From assembly GCA_021738605.1 (NCBI GenBank), contig JAIPBY010000001.1, positions 1 to 41,495 of the forward strand: 41,495 nt of DNA, written 5' to 3'. Shown piece after piece: positions 23,278-32,154 of this stretch. Position 1 is the stretch's first letter; each line of letters begins with the position of its first letter. The DNA comes from Chitinophagaceae bacterium (GTDB lineage: Bacteria; Bacteroidota; Bacteroidia; Chitinophagales; Chitinophagaceae). The translations under genes and the position numbers were made by a program. Below the pieces are notes generated by a model, which did not search any database, was not told where the DNA came from, and saw only the letters and a program-made list of their open reading frames with translations.

Positions 23278-24557
23278 TACAACTGGTTTAAACGGATTTT
23301 AACTGCATTGGCATGTGCATCCAGCCCTTCAGCTTCAGCCATGGAGATGATGGTTTTCCCAATGTTTTGTATACCCTGTTTGCTGATTTGCTGGAAGGTG
23401 ATCTTCTTCACAAAACTATCAACACTCACCCCGCTATAAGCCCTTGCATACCCATTGGTAGGCAGTGTATGGTTGGTTCCACTGGCATAATCCCCGGCAC
23501 TCTCCGGAGTATAGTTTCCTAAAAATACAGAACCTGCATTGATGACCAGTGCTCCATAACGGGGAGCTTCTTCTGATGCAATGATCAGGTGTTCAGCAGC
23601 ATATTCATTGACCAGTTCCATGGCATCATCCATGTCTTTCATCAGAACAGCCTTGCTGTTTTCAAGTGCCCTAGCAGCAATCTCCTTTCTTTCCAACAGA
23701 CCAAGTTGTGCATGCAAAGACTTGATTGTTTTTTCAATGATGGATTCATCATTGGCAACCAACAATACCTGAGAATCCGGTCCATGTTCTGCCTGAGACA
23801 ACAGATCAGCCGCAACAAAATCAGGATTTGCTGTATCATCAGCTAAAACACAAACCTCACTGGGGCCTGCAGGCATATCAATGGCAATACCATCCATTTG
23901 CACAAATTGTTTTGCAGCCGTCACATATTGATTGCCTGGCCCAAATATCTTATCCACTTTTTTGATAGAACCAGTGCCGTATGCCATTGCTGCAATGGCC
24001 TGCGCTCCGCCACAGCGGTATATTTCAGTAACACCCACTTTTTGTGCTGCATAGAGAATTGCCGGATGGATGGATCCATCCTTTGATGGTGGCGTGCACA
24101 ACACAACTTCACTGCATCCCGCAATCTGAGCAGGAATGCCAAGCATCAATACTGTAGAGAACAAGGGGGCAGAACCACCAGGAATATAGATCCCTACCCT
24201 TTTCATGGGGGTGGGTCTCCGCCAACATTCCACCCCTTCCATTGTTTCTATTTTTTTTATTTCCTCCACCTGAACACTGTGAAACCGCTTGATGTTCTCA
24301 ATGGCAACAATGATGGCGGATTTCAAAGATTCCGAAACATTTTTTTCAGCAGCGGCTATTTCTTTTGGACCAACTGATAACTTTTTCAGGTCAACACCAT
24401 CAAACTTCTTGGAATACCGTTTGAGCGACCTGTCTCCATTTTTTTTGACATCAGCAATGATCTTCCCCACCTGCTTCCGAAGCATGCCATTTTCAATGGC
24501 AGGCCTTTCTGTAATGCCTGCCCAGTCTTCTTTTGATGGATAACGTATAATTTGCAT
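23277..24557 (-). CDS. hisD: Histidinol dehydrogenase
   Basis: This 426-residue NAD- and zinc-dependent enzyme oxidises histidinol to histidine, the last two steps of the pathway. It shows VGIYIPGGSAPLFSTVLM, GGAQAIAAMAYGTGSI, KVDKIFGPGNQYVTAAKQFV, IDMPAGPSEVCVLAD, LLSQAEHGPDSQ, NEYAAEHLII, GNYTPESAGDYASGTNHTLPTNG and GLDAHANAVKIRL, all typical HisD blocks including the zinc ligands. It is 8 bases from hisG and overlaps hisC by one base, consistent with one operon. Confidence 0.97.
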   Translation of the reverse strand: MQIIRYPSKEDWAGITERPAIENGMLRKQVGKIIADVKKNGDRSLKRYSKKFDGVDLKKLSVGPKEIAAAEKNVSESLKSAIIVAIENIKRFHSVQVEEIKKIETMEGVECWRRPTPMKRVGIYIPGGSAPLFSTVLMLGIPAQIAGCSEVVLCTPPSKDGSIHPAILYAAQKVGVTEIYRCGGAQAIAAMAYGTGSIKKVDKIFGPGNQYVTAAKQFVQMDGIAIDMPAGPSEVCVLADDTANPDFVAADLLSQAEHGPDSQVLLVANDESIIEKTIKSLHAQLGLLERKEIAARALENSKAVLMKDMDDAMELVNEYAAEHLIIASEEAPRYGALVINAGSVFLGNYTPESAGDYASGTNHTLPTNGYARAYSGVSVDSFVKKITFQQISKQGIQNIGKTIISMAEAEGLDAHANAVKIRLNQL

Positions 24558-24565
24558 GGTAAAAT

Positions 24566-25432
24566 TTAAAGAATCATTTTTTCAATAGGCACCACCAAAA
24601 TTCCCTCTGCACCGGCGGCTTTCAACTTCTCAATAATCTCCCAGAACTTGTCTTCACTCAATACACTGTGCACACTGCTCCATCCTTCTTTGGCAAGCGG
24701 AAGTATGGTTGGGCTTCTCATCCCAGGCAGAAGAGAGATGATGTTGTCCAACTGGTCATTGGGCGCATTCATCAATACATACTTGCTTTTTTTTGCTTTT
24801 TTCACTGCCCTGATCCTGAACAAAAGCTTGTCGAGTATGGCTATTTTTTCTTCATCCAGGTTTTTCCTGGCCACAAGTACCGCTTGAGATTCAAGAATAA
24901 TCTCCGCCTCCTTCAAACCATTCATGAACAAGGTTCCTCCACTGCTGACCAAATCAACAATCACATCAGAAAGTCCAATGCCGGGAGCAATTTCAACCGA
25001 GCCGCTGATTTCATGAATACTTGCTGTCACCTTTTTTTCTGCAAGGAATGATTTCACAAGGTGTGGGTAGCTCGTAGCAATTCTCTTGCCTTCAAGCGAA
25101 GCAACACCTTCATATACCAGCGCTTTGGGAACAGCAAGAGAAAGACGGCACTTGCCAAAACCAAGTGCTTCAACCGTATCAACCTTCCTGTCTTTTTCAG
25201 CCAAGACGTTTTGCCCTACGATGCCAATATCTGCTACACCGTCTTCTACATATTCGGGAATATCATCATCCCGCAGGAAAAACACTTCAATTGGAAAATT
25301 TTCAGAAACAGTTCTTAACCTGTCCTTTACATTCCTGAGTTCAATTCCGCATTCTTTCAAAAGCTGAACTGAGTCTTCATACAACCTGCCAGACTTCTGA
25401 ATGGCAATCCTTAATACTGTTTCATTACCCAT
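24566..25432 (-). CDS. hisG: ATP phosphoribosyltransferase, long form
   Basis: The 288-residue enzyme begins LRIAIQKSGRLYEDSVQLL and has VFFLRDDDIPEYVEDGVADIGIVG, ATSYPHLVKSF and the PRPP-binding ISGSVEIAPGIGLSDVIVDLVSSGGT. A C-terminal regulatory domain of about 75 residues (KYVLMNAPND to VVPIEKMIL) makes this the long HisG type, which does not need HisZ and is usually inhibited by histidine. It catalyses the first step of histidine synthesis. It is the first gene of the operon, preceded by the attenuator at 25451-25519, so it is controlled both by feedback and by attenuation. Confidence 0.97.
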   Translation of the reverse strand: MGNETVLRIAIQKSGRLYEDSVQLLKECGIELRNVKDRLRTVSENFPIEVFFLRDDDIPEYVEDGVADIGIVGQNVLAEKDRKVDTVEALGFGKCRLSLAVPKALVYEGVASLEGKRIATSYPHLVKSFLAEKKVTASIHEISGSVEIAPGIGLSDVIVDLVSSGGTLFMNGLKEAEIILESQAVLVARKNLDEEKIAILDKLLFRIRAVKKAKKSKYVLMNAPNDQLDNIISLLPGMRSPTILPLAKEGWSSVHSVLSEDKFWEIIEKLKAAGAEGILVVPIEKMIL

Positions 25433-25450
25433 GCTATCCTGTTTAAAAAT

Positions 25451-25519
25451 AAAAAAAGGCTTACCAATGGCAAGCCCGAATTATGTATACACCAATACCA
25501 GGCTTACCCTAAGGCAAGT
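25451..25519 (-). promoter_or_regulatory. his operon attenuator: leader-peptide-controlled terminator
   Basis: On the minus strand four segments follow one another: CTTGCC (25519-25514, inside the leader-peptide frame), GGTAAGCC (25509-25502), GGCTTGCC (25476-25469) and GGTAAGCC (25465-25458), then seven Ts (25457-25451). 3:4 is the terminator. 2:3 is an equally good antiterminator because segment 2 equals segment 4. 1:2 is a short pause stem. A ribosome held at the leader's His codons would cover segment 1, free segment 2 to pair with 3, and let transcription reach hisG. This is classic attenuation logic. Confidence 0.88.
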
Positions 25520-25554
25520 TATGATGATGGTGGATATGACCGTTTGCTAACATG
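25510..25554 (-). CDS. hisL: his leader peptide, 14 residues with five His
   Basis: The minus strand reads MLANGHIHHHHNLP then TAG. Five of 14 residues are His (6, 8-11), which is far from chance and typical of his leader peptides. It is followed directly by the attenuator stems, and its last codons form segment 1. The ATG lies 4 bases after the promoter -7 box, so it is probably leaderless or nearly so. Its role is to sense charged tRNA-His and not to make a functional protein. Confidence 0.88.
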
Positions 25555-25558
25555 TTGC

Positions 25559-25590
25559 AAAAATAGCTCCCAAAAACATTATCGCCAAAA
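25559..25590 (-). promoter_or_regulatory. Promoter of the his operon
   Basis: On the minus strand TTTG (25590-25587), a 20-base spacer and TATTTTTG (25566-25559) match the Bacteroidota consensus. The leader ATG follows 4 bases later, so the transcript starts almost at, or a few bases into, the leader start codon. Confidence 0.7.
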
Positions 25591-25642
25591 ATCAATGTGT
25601 TTTTATAAAATGGCATTAATTTCGGAGAAATAACCACTGTTT

Positions 25643-27583
25643 ATGAGGAAAATTCATCTTGCTGCTTCATTGGCCGTATTTTTCTGCCTGTTTATTGCTG
25701 AAAATGCTCTTTTTGCACAAGCCGACAGGTGGCAGCAAAAAGTCAATTACAAGATGGATGTGAAAGTTGATGCTGAAAACAACAGGTTTTCAGGCATGCA
25801 ACGCCTCGACTATTGGAACAACTCTCCAGATACATTAAAAGTGCTTTATTATCACCTTCAATGGAATGCTTTTCAACCCGGCAGCATGATGGACATGCGC
25901 AGCCAAGAATTGGGAAAGAAACTGATCAGGGGCCGTGCAGACTGGGACCAACGCGTTAGAGACAGGATTTCAAACCTCAAGCCCAATGAAATTGGATTCC
26001 AGGAGGTCAAAAACCTAAGGGTCAATGGTCAATTGCAAAAAACAACGGCCTATGAAACCATTCTCAAAGTGGAACTAGCCAAACCCATTCTCCCTAAATC
26101 CAAGGCCCTGATTGAGCTTGATTTTGAGGCCCAGGTGCCTGTTCAAATCAGAAGAAGCGGAAGAGACAATGCTGAAGGTGTTCGCTTCAGCATGGCCCAA
26201 TGGTATCCTAAATTGGCAGAATACGACCTGCAGGGATGGCATCCTACACCTTATGTTGCTAGGGAATTCTATGGCATTTGGGGCGATTTTGAAGTCAACA
26301 TCACCATCGATAAAAACTATGTAATTGGCGGAACAGGTTATTTGCAAAACCCCCATGAAATCGGCCATGGGTATGAAAAATATTCGCCCCTGCCATTCAA
26401 ACCGACACAGGGCAATACCCTGACCTGGAAATTCAAGGCCCCCAATGTGCATGATTTTGTTTGGGCAGCAGATCCCGGATATGTACACAATTCAAAACAG
26501 GTAAGAAAAGGACTTGTTCTTCATTCTTTCTATACAATAGACACTGCAGCATTGACGACCCAGTTCAATGCTATGCCAGCCAGAATGAGGCAAGGAACCA
26601 GCCTCAATACGTATATCAACAATTACAAGACTCAGTGGGACAGTGTCCTCGAGCTTGCCTCCAAAGCATTGCCTTTCATTGACAAGCATTACGGTGAGTA
26701 TCCCTACAAACAATATTCATTCATCCAAGGCGGAGACGGTGGCATGGAGTATCCCATGGCCACCTTGCTCAAAGGGGCCGGAGAAGGTGTAGTCATCCAT
26801 GAATGGATGCACAGCTGGTACCAGATGATCCTGGGCACCAATGAATCCCTCTACCCCTGGATGGACGAAGGGTTCACCAGTTTTGCTGAATCGAATGTCC
26901 AAAATTACCTCCATGAAAGCAAGGATTCATTCCCTCATCTTGGTGCATACAATGCCTACATCGCCCTTTCAAAAAGTGATTTCAATGAGCCTTTGACAAC
27001 CCATTCAGACCATTACAGCTCGAACAGCGCATATAGCACCAATGCCTATTCAAAAGGAGAAGTTTTCATGGAGCAACTGGGCTATATAGTGGGCGCTCCA
27101 GTCAGGGACAGTATCCTGTTGAAATATTTTCAAACCTGGAAGTTCAAGCATCCCAATGTAAATGACCTGATTAGGCTGGCTGAAAACGAAAGCGGCATCC
27201 AGCTGGATTGGTACAAAGACTTTTTTGTAAACACCACCAAGACGATTGATTATGGGATTGACAGCCTCTGGGATGAGGGTGGAAAAATGAAAATACGGTT
27301 GAGGAATGCCGGAACCATGCCCATGCCCATTGATATTTCATTGGAGTTCAAGGATGGATCAAGAGAAACGGCTTACATCCCACAGTACCTCATGTTTGGC
27401 AGCAAGCAAAATGAAGAGCCTTCCATCAAACGTACCGTTGGAGAACCCTGGAAATGGACACACCCAACCCATGTGATTTCCATAGACAGGAAACTGCTTG
27501 ATTTAAAAAAGATTGAAATTGACCCTACCAAAAGGATGGCAGACAACGAAAGAAGAAACAACAAATTGGAGCTTACTTGGTAG
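25643..27583 (+). CDS. M1-family zinc aminopeptidase-like metallopeptidase, secreted
   Basis: The 646-residue protein has a signal peptide (hydrophobic LAASLAVFFCLFIAENALFAQ) and an N-terminal beta domain as in M1 enzymes (YKMDVKVDAENNRFSGMQRLDYWNN). The substrate-recognition GGMEYP motif is close to the consensus GxMEN. The zinc site is HEWMH (H386, H390) with E409 in MDEGFTSFAE 19 residues later, all intact. It probably trims peptides in the periplasm or at the cell surface. The exact specificity cannot be told from sequence. It lies divergent from the his operon and convergent with the hybrid kinase. Confidence 0.93.
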   Translation: MRKIHLAASLAVFFCLFIAENALFAQADRWQQKVNYKMDVKVDAENNRFSGMQRLDYWNNSPDTLKVLYYHLQWNAFQPGSMMDMRSQELGKKLIRGRADWDQRVRDRISNLKPNEIGFQEVKNLRVNGQLQKTTAYETILKVELAKPILPKSKALIELDFEAQVPVQIRRSGRDNAEGVRFSMAQWYPKLAEYDLQGWHPTPYVAREFYGIWGDFEVNITIDKNYVIGGTGYLQNPHEIGHGYEKYSPLPFKPTQGNTLTWKFKAPNVHDFVWAADPGYVHNSKQVRKGLVLHSFYTIDTAALTTQFNAMPARMRQGTSLNTYINNYKTQWDSVLELASKALPFIDKHYGEYPYKQYSFIQGGDGGMEYPMATLLKGAGEGVVIHEWMHSWYQMILGTNESLYPWMDEGFTSFAESNVQNYLHESKDSFPHLGAYNAYIALSKSDFNEPLTTHSDHYSSNSAYSTNAYSKGEVFMEQLGYIVGAPVRDSILLKYFQTWKFKHPNVNDLIRLAENESGIQLDWYKDFFVNTTKTIDYGIDSLWDEGGKMKIRLRNAGTMPMPIDISLEFKDGSRETAYIPQYLMFGSKQNEEPSIKRTVGEPWKWTHPTHVISIDRKLLDLKKIEIDPTKRMADNERRNNKLELTW

Positions 27584-27585
27584 GC

Positions 27586-29814
27586 TTATTTTTCGCCGAT
27601 TCTTTTTTGTAAATTCTGGAACAGGTCAATGAGCTGGGCATACATCAGTGTCATTTCGGCTTCTGTTTTTTTAATGGTATCATCCTCAATTTCCCTGATC
27701 AACCCATCAAAACCATTTATGCCGATGGATTTGATCATCACTTTTTCCCTGTGCAAGGTTCTCTTTGCACCTTCCCAGTCCTTGGCAGAAACACTGATCT
27801 GCCACTCGCCCAATGCATGACCCACTTCATCCAAAAAGTATTCCATCATTTTTGCAACCTGGGTGGGCTCATTTCCTGCCATTTCAGAAATATTGGAAAT
27901 GATTTTTTTGTGGATGGATTGATAATATTTTTCTTTCACCGAGCCTGTCTTGAAGAAAAGACAAAGACGGTGCTGAAGATTTTTTTGGTCAATGGGTTTG
28001 GTGATGCAATCTGCAAAACCAAGGTTCAACATATGGTTGACCTCTGACTTAAAGGCAGCCGCAGTCAGGGCTATTACAGGAATAGTTTCACCGTAGCTTT
28101 TTCTGATCAAGGCCAGCGCTGTCGGACCATCCATGATGGGCATCTGAACATCCATCAGTACCAAATCATATTTGTTCTTGCTAATCATCTGAACAGCCTC
28201 AAGTCCATTCTCAGCTTCCTCAGGAATACCTTTCATGTTTTTGACCATCATGGCAAAAAGCATCCTGTTGAGTTTGTTGTCTTCAACAATCAGGATTTTC
28301 TTGCCCTCCATCAATCCACAATCATCAAACTGAACAACATCCTTCATCAATTCATCAGCAGCAACCATCTCGAATGGTATTTCAACCATCACCTTGGTTC
28401 CCACGTCTTTTGTGCTCTCAATCCAAACCTTTCCTCCCATCAGGTTTACAAGGGTTCTCGTAATGGCCAACCCAAGACCCGATCCGGTATGGCGGTGGTT
28501 GTTCTCATTGACTTCCTGGTAAAAATCATCAAAAATATGTTTGAGGCCTTCTTCTGAGATACCAATACCCGAATCCTCACAGGTAAACAACACACGTTGT
28601 GTCTGGTTTTTCTCTTCAATCATCTTGCTGGAAAGCTTGATGGAACCGGCATCCGTAAACTTGATGGCATTCCCAACAATATTGATCAATACCTGCCTGA
28701 TGCGCACTTCATCAGCAAAAAGATTAGGATCTATTTTTCGGTCGAATTCAGTTTCAAAGCTCAGGCCCTTTTCCTTTGCCTTGGGACGGAGAATATTTTC
28801 AACACTTTTGTTGATGTCTTTCAAGGAAACGATTTCTTTTTCAATGTTCATCTTCCCCGCTTCAATCTTAGACATGTCCAGGATATCGTTGATGATTCCC
28901 AACAAACCATGGGCTGCATCACTGATATTTTTTACGAAATAATGCTGTTGCTCGTTGAGCTGAGACATGGACAATTGTTCTGCCAATCCCATGATGGCAT
29001 TCATGGGTGTCCGAATTTCATGGCTCATATTGGACAGAAAAGCAGACTTTGCTTTTTCTGAAGCAATGGCCCTGTTCTTGGCATCTACAAGGCTTTTTTG
29101 CAACTGCCTGTTTTGTGTAACATCCGTATAACTCCAAAGCTGCCCTTTGAAAGTATTCTCAATGATGATAGGCACATAATCCCTTTCAAGGATCCTGCCA
29201 TCTTTTAACACCACTTCCTGCCCAATCAGTGGCTCTTGCTTACCCATCATGCTGAAAATATCATTTTTCACCTTTTCAGCATCTTGGAAGAGTGCAAGTG
29301 ACTGTTGAAGAGAGTCCAGACAATTGACCCCAATCATCTCATGGGGCTGAACAGGAATTTGAAAAAGATTACAAAACTGTCTGTTCACCAATACAACACA
29401 ATGATTCTCGTCTTCTACAAGAATTCCCTTGCCCAGGTTGCTCATCAAATACTGCAAACGGTTAGCATTGATGGCTTTGGAATTATCCCTGCAGACACAA
29501 ACCAAACCTCCATCAGGAAGGCTGGTTAGAGAAACATATTGCATCACAGGCTTTTTATCTTTGCTGATGCCTATGGTTTCACCCGACCAATTGCCATTTT
29601 TACCCAAAACCGGGAATACCTCTTTTTCTAATCTTTCTGCTGCCTCCTTGGTATATATACTCTGCCATGATTTTCCGTACAATTCTTCCGCAGCATCATA
29701 ACCGAACAAATCTGCATGGGCCTTGTTCATGTACATGTAATTGCCACTTTTATCAAGAAGGGCAATTCCGTCGAATGCATTTTCAATGGCGGTTAGCTTT
29801 GCAGGTGTTAACAT
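27586..29814 (-). CDS. Cytoplasmic hybrid histidine kinase with receiver and HPt-like domain
   Basis: The 742-residue protein has no signal peptide or membrane segment, so it is a soluble sensor. The order is PAS (about 1-115), PAS (about 118-240), HisKA with SNMSHEIRTPMNAIMG (H265), HATPase with GNAIKFTDAGSIKLSS and DSGIGISEEGL, then a receiver (DVQMPIMDG with D555), and a C-terminal HPt-like helical domain with TLHREKVMIKSIGI (H688). All phosphorelay residues are present. The signal is unknown; PAS domains may bind a small ligand or sense redox state. It is divergent from the NarL-type regulator at 30090, a possible output, though that regulator has its own receiver. Confidence 0.94.
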   Translation of the reverse strand: MLTPAKLTAIENAFDGIALLDKSGNYMYMNKAHADLFGYDAAEELYGKSWQSIYTKEAAERLEKEVFPVLGKNGNWSGETIGISKDKKPVMQYVSLTSLPDGGLVCVCRDNSKAINANRLQYLMSNLGKGILVEDENHCVVLVNRQFCNLFQIPVQPHEMIGVNCLDSLQQSLALFQDAEKVKNDIFSMMGKQEPLIGQEVVLKDGRILERDYVPIIIENTFKGQLWSYTDVTQNRQLQKSLVDAKNRAIASEKAKSAFLSNMSHEIRTPMNAIMGLAEQLSMSQLNEQQHYFVKNISDAAHGLLGIINDILDMSKIEAGKMNIEKEIVSLKDINKSVENILRPKAKEKGLSFETEFDRKIDPNLFADEVRIRQVLINIVGNAIKFTDAGSIKLSSKMIEEKNQTQRVLFTCEDSGIGISEEGLKHIFDDFYQEVNENNHRHTGSGLGLAITRTLVNLMGGKVWIESTKDVGTKVMVEIPFEMVAADELMKDVVQFDDCGLMEGKKILIVEDNKLNRMLFAMMVKNMKGIPEEAENGLEAVQMISKNKYDLVLMDVQMPIMDGPTALALIRKSYGETIPVIALTAAAFKSEVNHMLNLGFADCITKPIDQKNLQHRLCLFFKTGSVKEKYYQSIHKKIISNISEMAGNEPTQVAKMMEYFLDEVGHALGEWQISVSAKDWEGAKRTLHREKVMIKSIGINGFDGLIREIEDDTIKKTEAEMTLMYAQLIDLFQNLQKRIGEK

Positions 29815-29983
29815 GGTGTTTTTGTTTGTAGTTTAAACAACGACAATTTCGTGCTTTTTACTTTTCAAAAAGGAGAAAAAAACACAAAAAAATGAGAAAA
29901 ACCACTTTTATTATTGTTGAATACTTAGCTCGAACAACAGGTCGAATGTAGAACAATATATACGAACCCATTAATTACTAATA

Positions 29984-30021
29984 AACAAGCTACTATTATT
30001 AGTTGTTTTTAGTAGTTTGTT
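29984..30021. repeat. Inverted repeat between divergent kinase and regulator
   Basis: AACAAGCTACTA (29984-29995) and TAGTAGTTTGTT (30010-30021) are complementary in 11 of 12 positions with a 14-base spacer. The 29815-30089 gap between divergent signalling genes has no other gene-like content. It may be an operator for the adjacent regulator (30090), or a hairpin. There is no further support. Confidence 0.4.
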
Positions 30022-30089
30022 ATATGATAAATAACCTCTTTTTTAAAAATATTAATAATCACCATTAACTTACATTCCAGGTTAAGATT

Positions 30090-30728
30090 ATGACAAGAAT
30101 AGGTATCATAGAAGACAATATTTTTTTGCTGAAAAGCTTTAGGGATTACCTGAACAGCGCAGAGGGAATGACCGTTGTCTTTTCTTGTGCCTCTATGGAA
30201 GAAGCCAAAGAGCAAATAGAATTAAAACAATCCCTCTCACCTGATATCATTTTATTGGATATTTTCTTACCCGGTGAATCAGGCCTTGAAGGCATACCCT
30301 ACCTTAAGAGCAAATTCCCAACCGCCAAAATCATCATGCTCACCGCATACAATGAAGATGGCCTGATCATCAATTGTCTCAAACAAGGTGCCTCCGGCTA
30401 TGCACTAAAAACCGCTCAATTGAGCCATTTGATTGATGTAATCAACCAAACCAGCAGAACAGGGGCTTTTATTGATGAACTCTCCATCGGAAAAGTGATC
30501 AGCAACCTTCAGTCCAAAAAAGAGTCCAGCTTCAAAGACATACTGACTTTCAGGGAAAAAGAGATTGTTGCCCTGGTTGAAAAAGGATACAGCTACAAAC
30601 AAATGTCTGATACGCTTTTTGTTACCACGTATACAATCAATTATCACCTGAAAAACATCTACAAAAAGCTCAACATCCACTCTAAGTCAGAGCTCTTATC
30701 TAAAATCATGGATGAAAGCAAAGGCTGA
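30090..30728 (+). CDS. NarL/LuxR-type response regulator
   Basis: The 212-residue protein has a receiver domain (IGIIEDN acidic start; ILLDIFLPG with D57 as phosphate site; MLTAY; K in GYALKTA) and a C-terminal HTH of the LuxR type (LTFREKEIVALVEKGYSYKQMSDTLFVTTYTINYHLKNIYKKLNIHSKSELL). It acts as a DNA-binding regulator when phosphorylated. It is divergent from the hybrid kinase at 27586, which may be its partner. The inverted repeat at 29984-30021 is a candidate autoregulatory site. Confidence 0.95.
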   Translation: MTRIGIIEDNIFLLKSFRDYLNSAEGMTVVFSCASMEEAKEQIELKQSLSPDIILLDIFLPGESGLEGIPYLKSKFPTAKIIMLTAYNEDGLIINCLKQGASGYALKTAQLSHLIDVINQTSRTGAFIDELSIGKVISNLQSKKESSFKDILTFREKEIVALVEKGYSYKQMSDTLFVTTYTINYHLKNIYKKLNIHSKSELLSKIMDESKG

Positions 30729-30731
30729 GCA

Positions 30732-30761
30732 TTTGTCAACATCATTTTCGCTGTATCTTTG
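30732..30761 (+). promoter_or_regulatory. Promoter of the proline dehydrogenase gene
   Basis: TTTG at 30732-30735, 18 bases, and TATCTTTG at 30754-30761 match the consensus. The ATG at 30784 is 22 bases after the -7 element, giving a short leader. Confidence 0.75.
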
Positions 30762-30783
30762 AGGCCATTCAAGTCTTTGCCAC

Positions 30784-32019
30784 ATGTCCAATTCAGCGCT
30801 GCCAATCAATTTCAACAATACTGAAAAAGCTTTTGCCTACAAAACTGATCGTGACCTGAAAAGGGCCCGGTTTCTATTTTCAGTGATGCAATTTGCCCCT
30901 TTGGTAAAATTGGGAACACAAATCACTCCCTGGGCCATCAAATCAGGCCTACCCGTCAAAGGGATTATCAAAAATACCTTGTTCAAACAATTTGTAGGGG
31001 GTGAAACCCTGGAAGAAACAGTTGGCGTTGCTGACATGCTTGAAAAATTCAACGTGCAGGTTATTCTGGATTATGGAGTTGAAGGAGGAGAAGGCGATGA
31101 AGATAAATATGAAGCAGAAGCCAATTATTTTATCAAAGTCATTCAGTTTGCTGCAACCAGAAAAAACATTCCCTTCATCAGCATCAAGATAACAGGTCTG
31201 GTATCCAGTTTACTCCTAGAAAAATTGGATACTACCCTATCAGCCAACAGCATTGAACCTTTGGTCACCCGGTTTACAAGCAAACTTGAACAACTGAGCC
31301 AGGAAGAGAAAGGCCAATGGGAACAACTCATCGCCAGAACAGTGCGATTGTGCCAGGCAGCATCTGATGCAGGCATTGGTATTATGATTGATGCAGAAGA
31401 ATCCTGGATTCAAGATGCTATTGATGTGGTGGCTACCCAAATGATGGCGCAGTTTAACCTGGGAAAAGTTGTTGTTTACAATACCATTCAACTGTATCGC
31501 TCAGATAGGTTATCATACCTGTCTGAAGCCCTTCAAGAAGCTGAACAGGCAGGATATCTCGCAGGGCTAAAGCTGGTAAGGGGAGCGTACATGGAAAAGG
31601 AAAGGGCAAGAGCAATGGAATTGGGCTATCCCTCACCCATCCAACCCAGCAAGGAGTCTACAGACAGGGATTATGATGCAGCGGTTACGATTTGCATAAA
31701 AAAAATAGAACTGGTTTCTATCATCATTGCCAGCCATAATGAAAAAAGCAATCTATTGGCGGCAAACGAATCAAGATCCAAACATTTATCTGCAAAGCAT
31801 CCTCACCTGCATTTCTCACAGCTCTATGGCATGAGTGATAACCTCACTTTCAATTTAGCAGACGCAGGATACAACGTTTCAAAATACCTCCCCTTTGGCC
31901 CTGTTCATGAAGTAATTCCCTACCTGATGCGAAGGGCAGAAGAAAACAGTTCGGTTTCTGGTCAGACAGGAAGGGAACTCGAACTCATCAAACGAGAGTT
32001 TTCAAGAAGAAAAATCTGA
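30784..32019 (+). CDS. Proline dehydrogenase
   Basis: The 411-residue protein is a stand-alone FAD-dependent proline dehydrogenase, without the aldehyde dehydrogenase half of PutA. Typical pieces are MIDAEESWIQDAID, YNTIQLYRSDRLSYL, LKLVRGAYMEKERARAMELG, DYDAAVTICIKKIE, IASHNEKSN, FSQLYGMSDNLTFNLA and YLPFGPVHEVIPYLMRRAEENSS. It converts proline to pyrroline-5-carboxylate and passes electrons to quinone. It has its own promoter and ends 135 bases before the H-NOX operon; a palindrome follows. Confidence 0.93.
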   Translation: MSNSALPINFNNTEKAFAYKTDRDLKRARFLFSVMQFAPLVKLGTQITPWAIKSGLPVKGIIKNTLFKQFVGGETLEETVGVADMLEKFNVQVILDYGVEGGEGDEDKYEAEANYFIKVIQFAATRKNIPFISIKITGLVSSLLLEKLDTTLSANSIEPLVTRFTSKLEQLSQEEKGQWEQLIARTVRLCQAASDAGIGIMIDAEESWIQDAIDVVATQMMAQFNLGKVVVYNTIQLYRSDRLSYLSEALQEAEQAGYLAGLKLVRGAYMEKERARAMELGYPSPIQPSKESTDRDYDAAVTICIKKIELVSIIIASHNEKSNLLAANESRSKHLSAKHPHLHFSQLYGMSDNLTFNLADAGYNVSKYLPFGPVHEVIPYLMRRAEENSSVSGQTGRELELIKREFSRRKI

Positions 32020-32037
32020 TATGATTCAAAAAATGAG

Positions 32038-32057
32038 ATTACGTATTAATACGTAAT
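32038..32057. promoter_or_regulatory. Perfect 20-bp palindrome upstream of the H-NOX operon
   Basis: ATTACGTATTAATACGTAAT is a perfect palindrome about 100 bases before the H-NOX ATG. Its size and symmetry fit a dimer-binding operator such as that of a NarL/LuxR-type regulator. A partial second half (GTAATTACGCCTTAC) lies about 12 bases downstream. A terminator is unlikely because there is no T-run. Confidence 0.5.
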
Positions 32058-32154
32058 GAAAATGATGGTAATTACGCCTTACTTAGAAAAAACATTCAAC
32101 CTGTTTTAGGGAATAATTGAATATTGAGTAAATTCATACCAATTAATATTTTAT

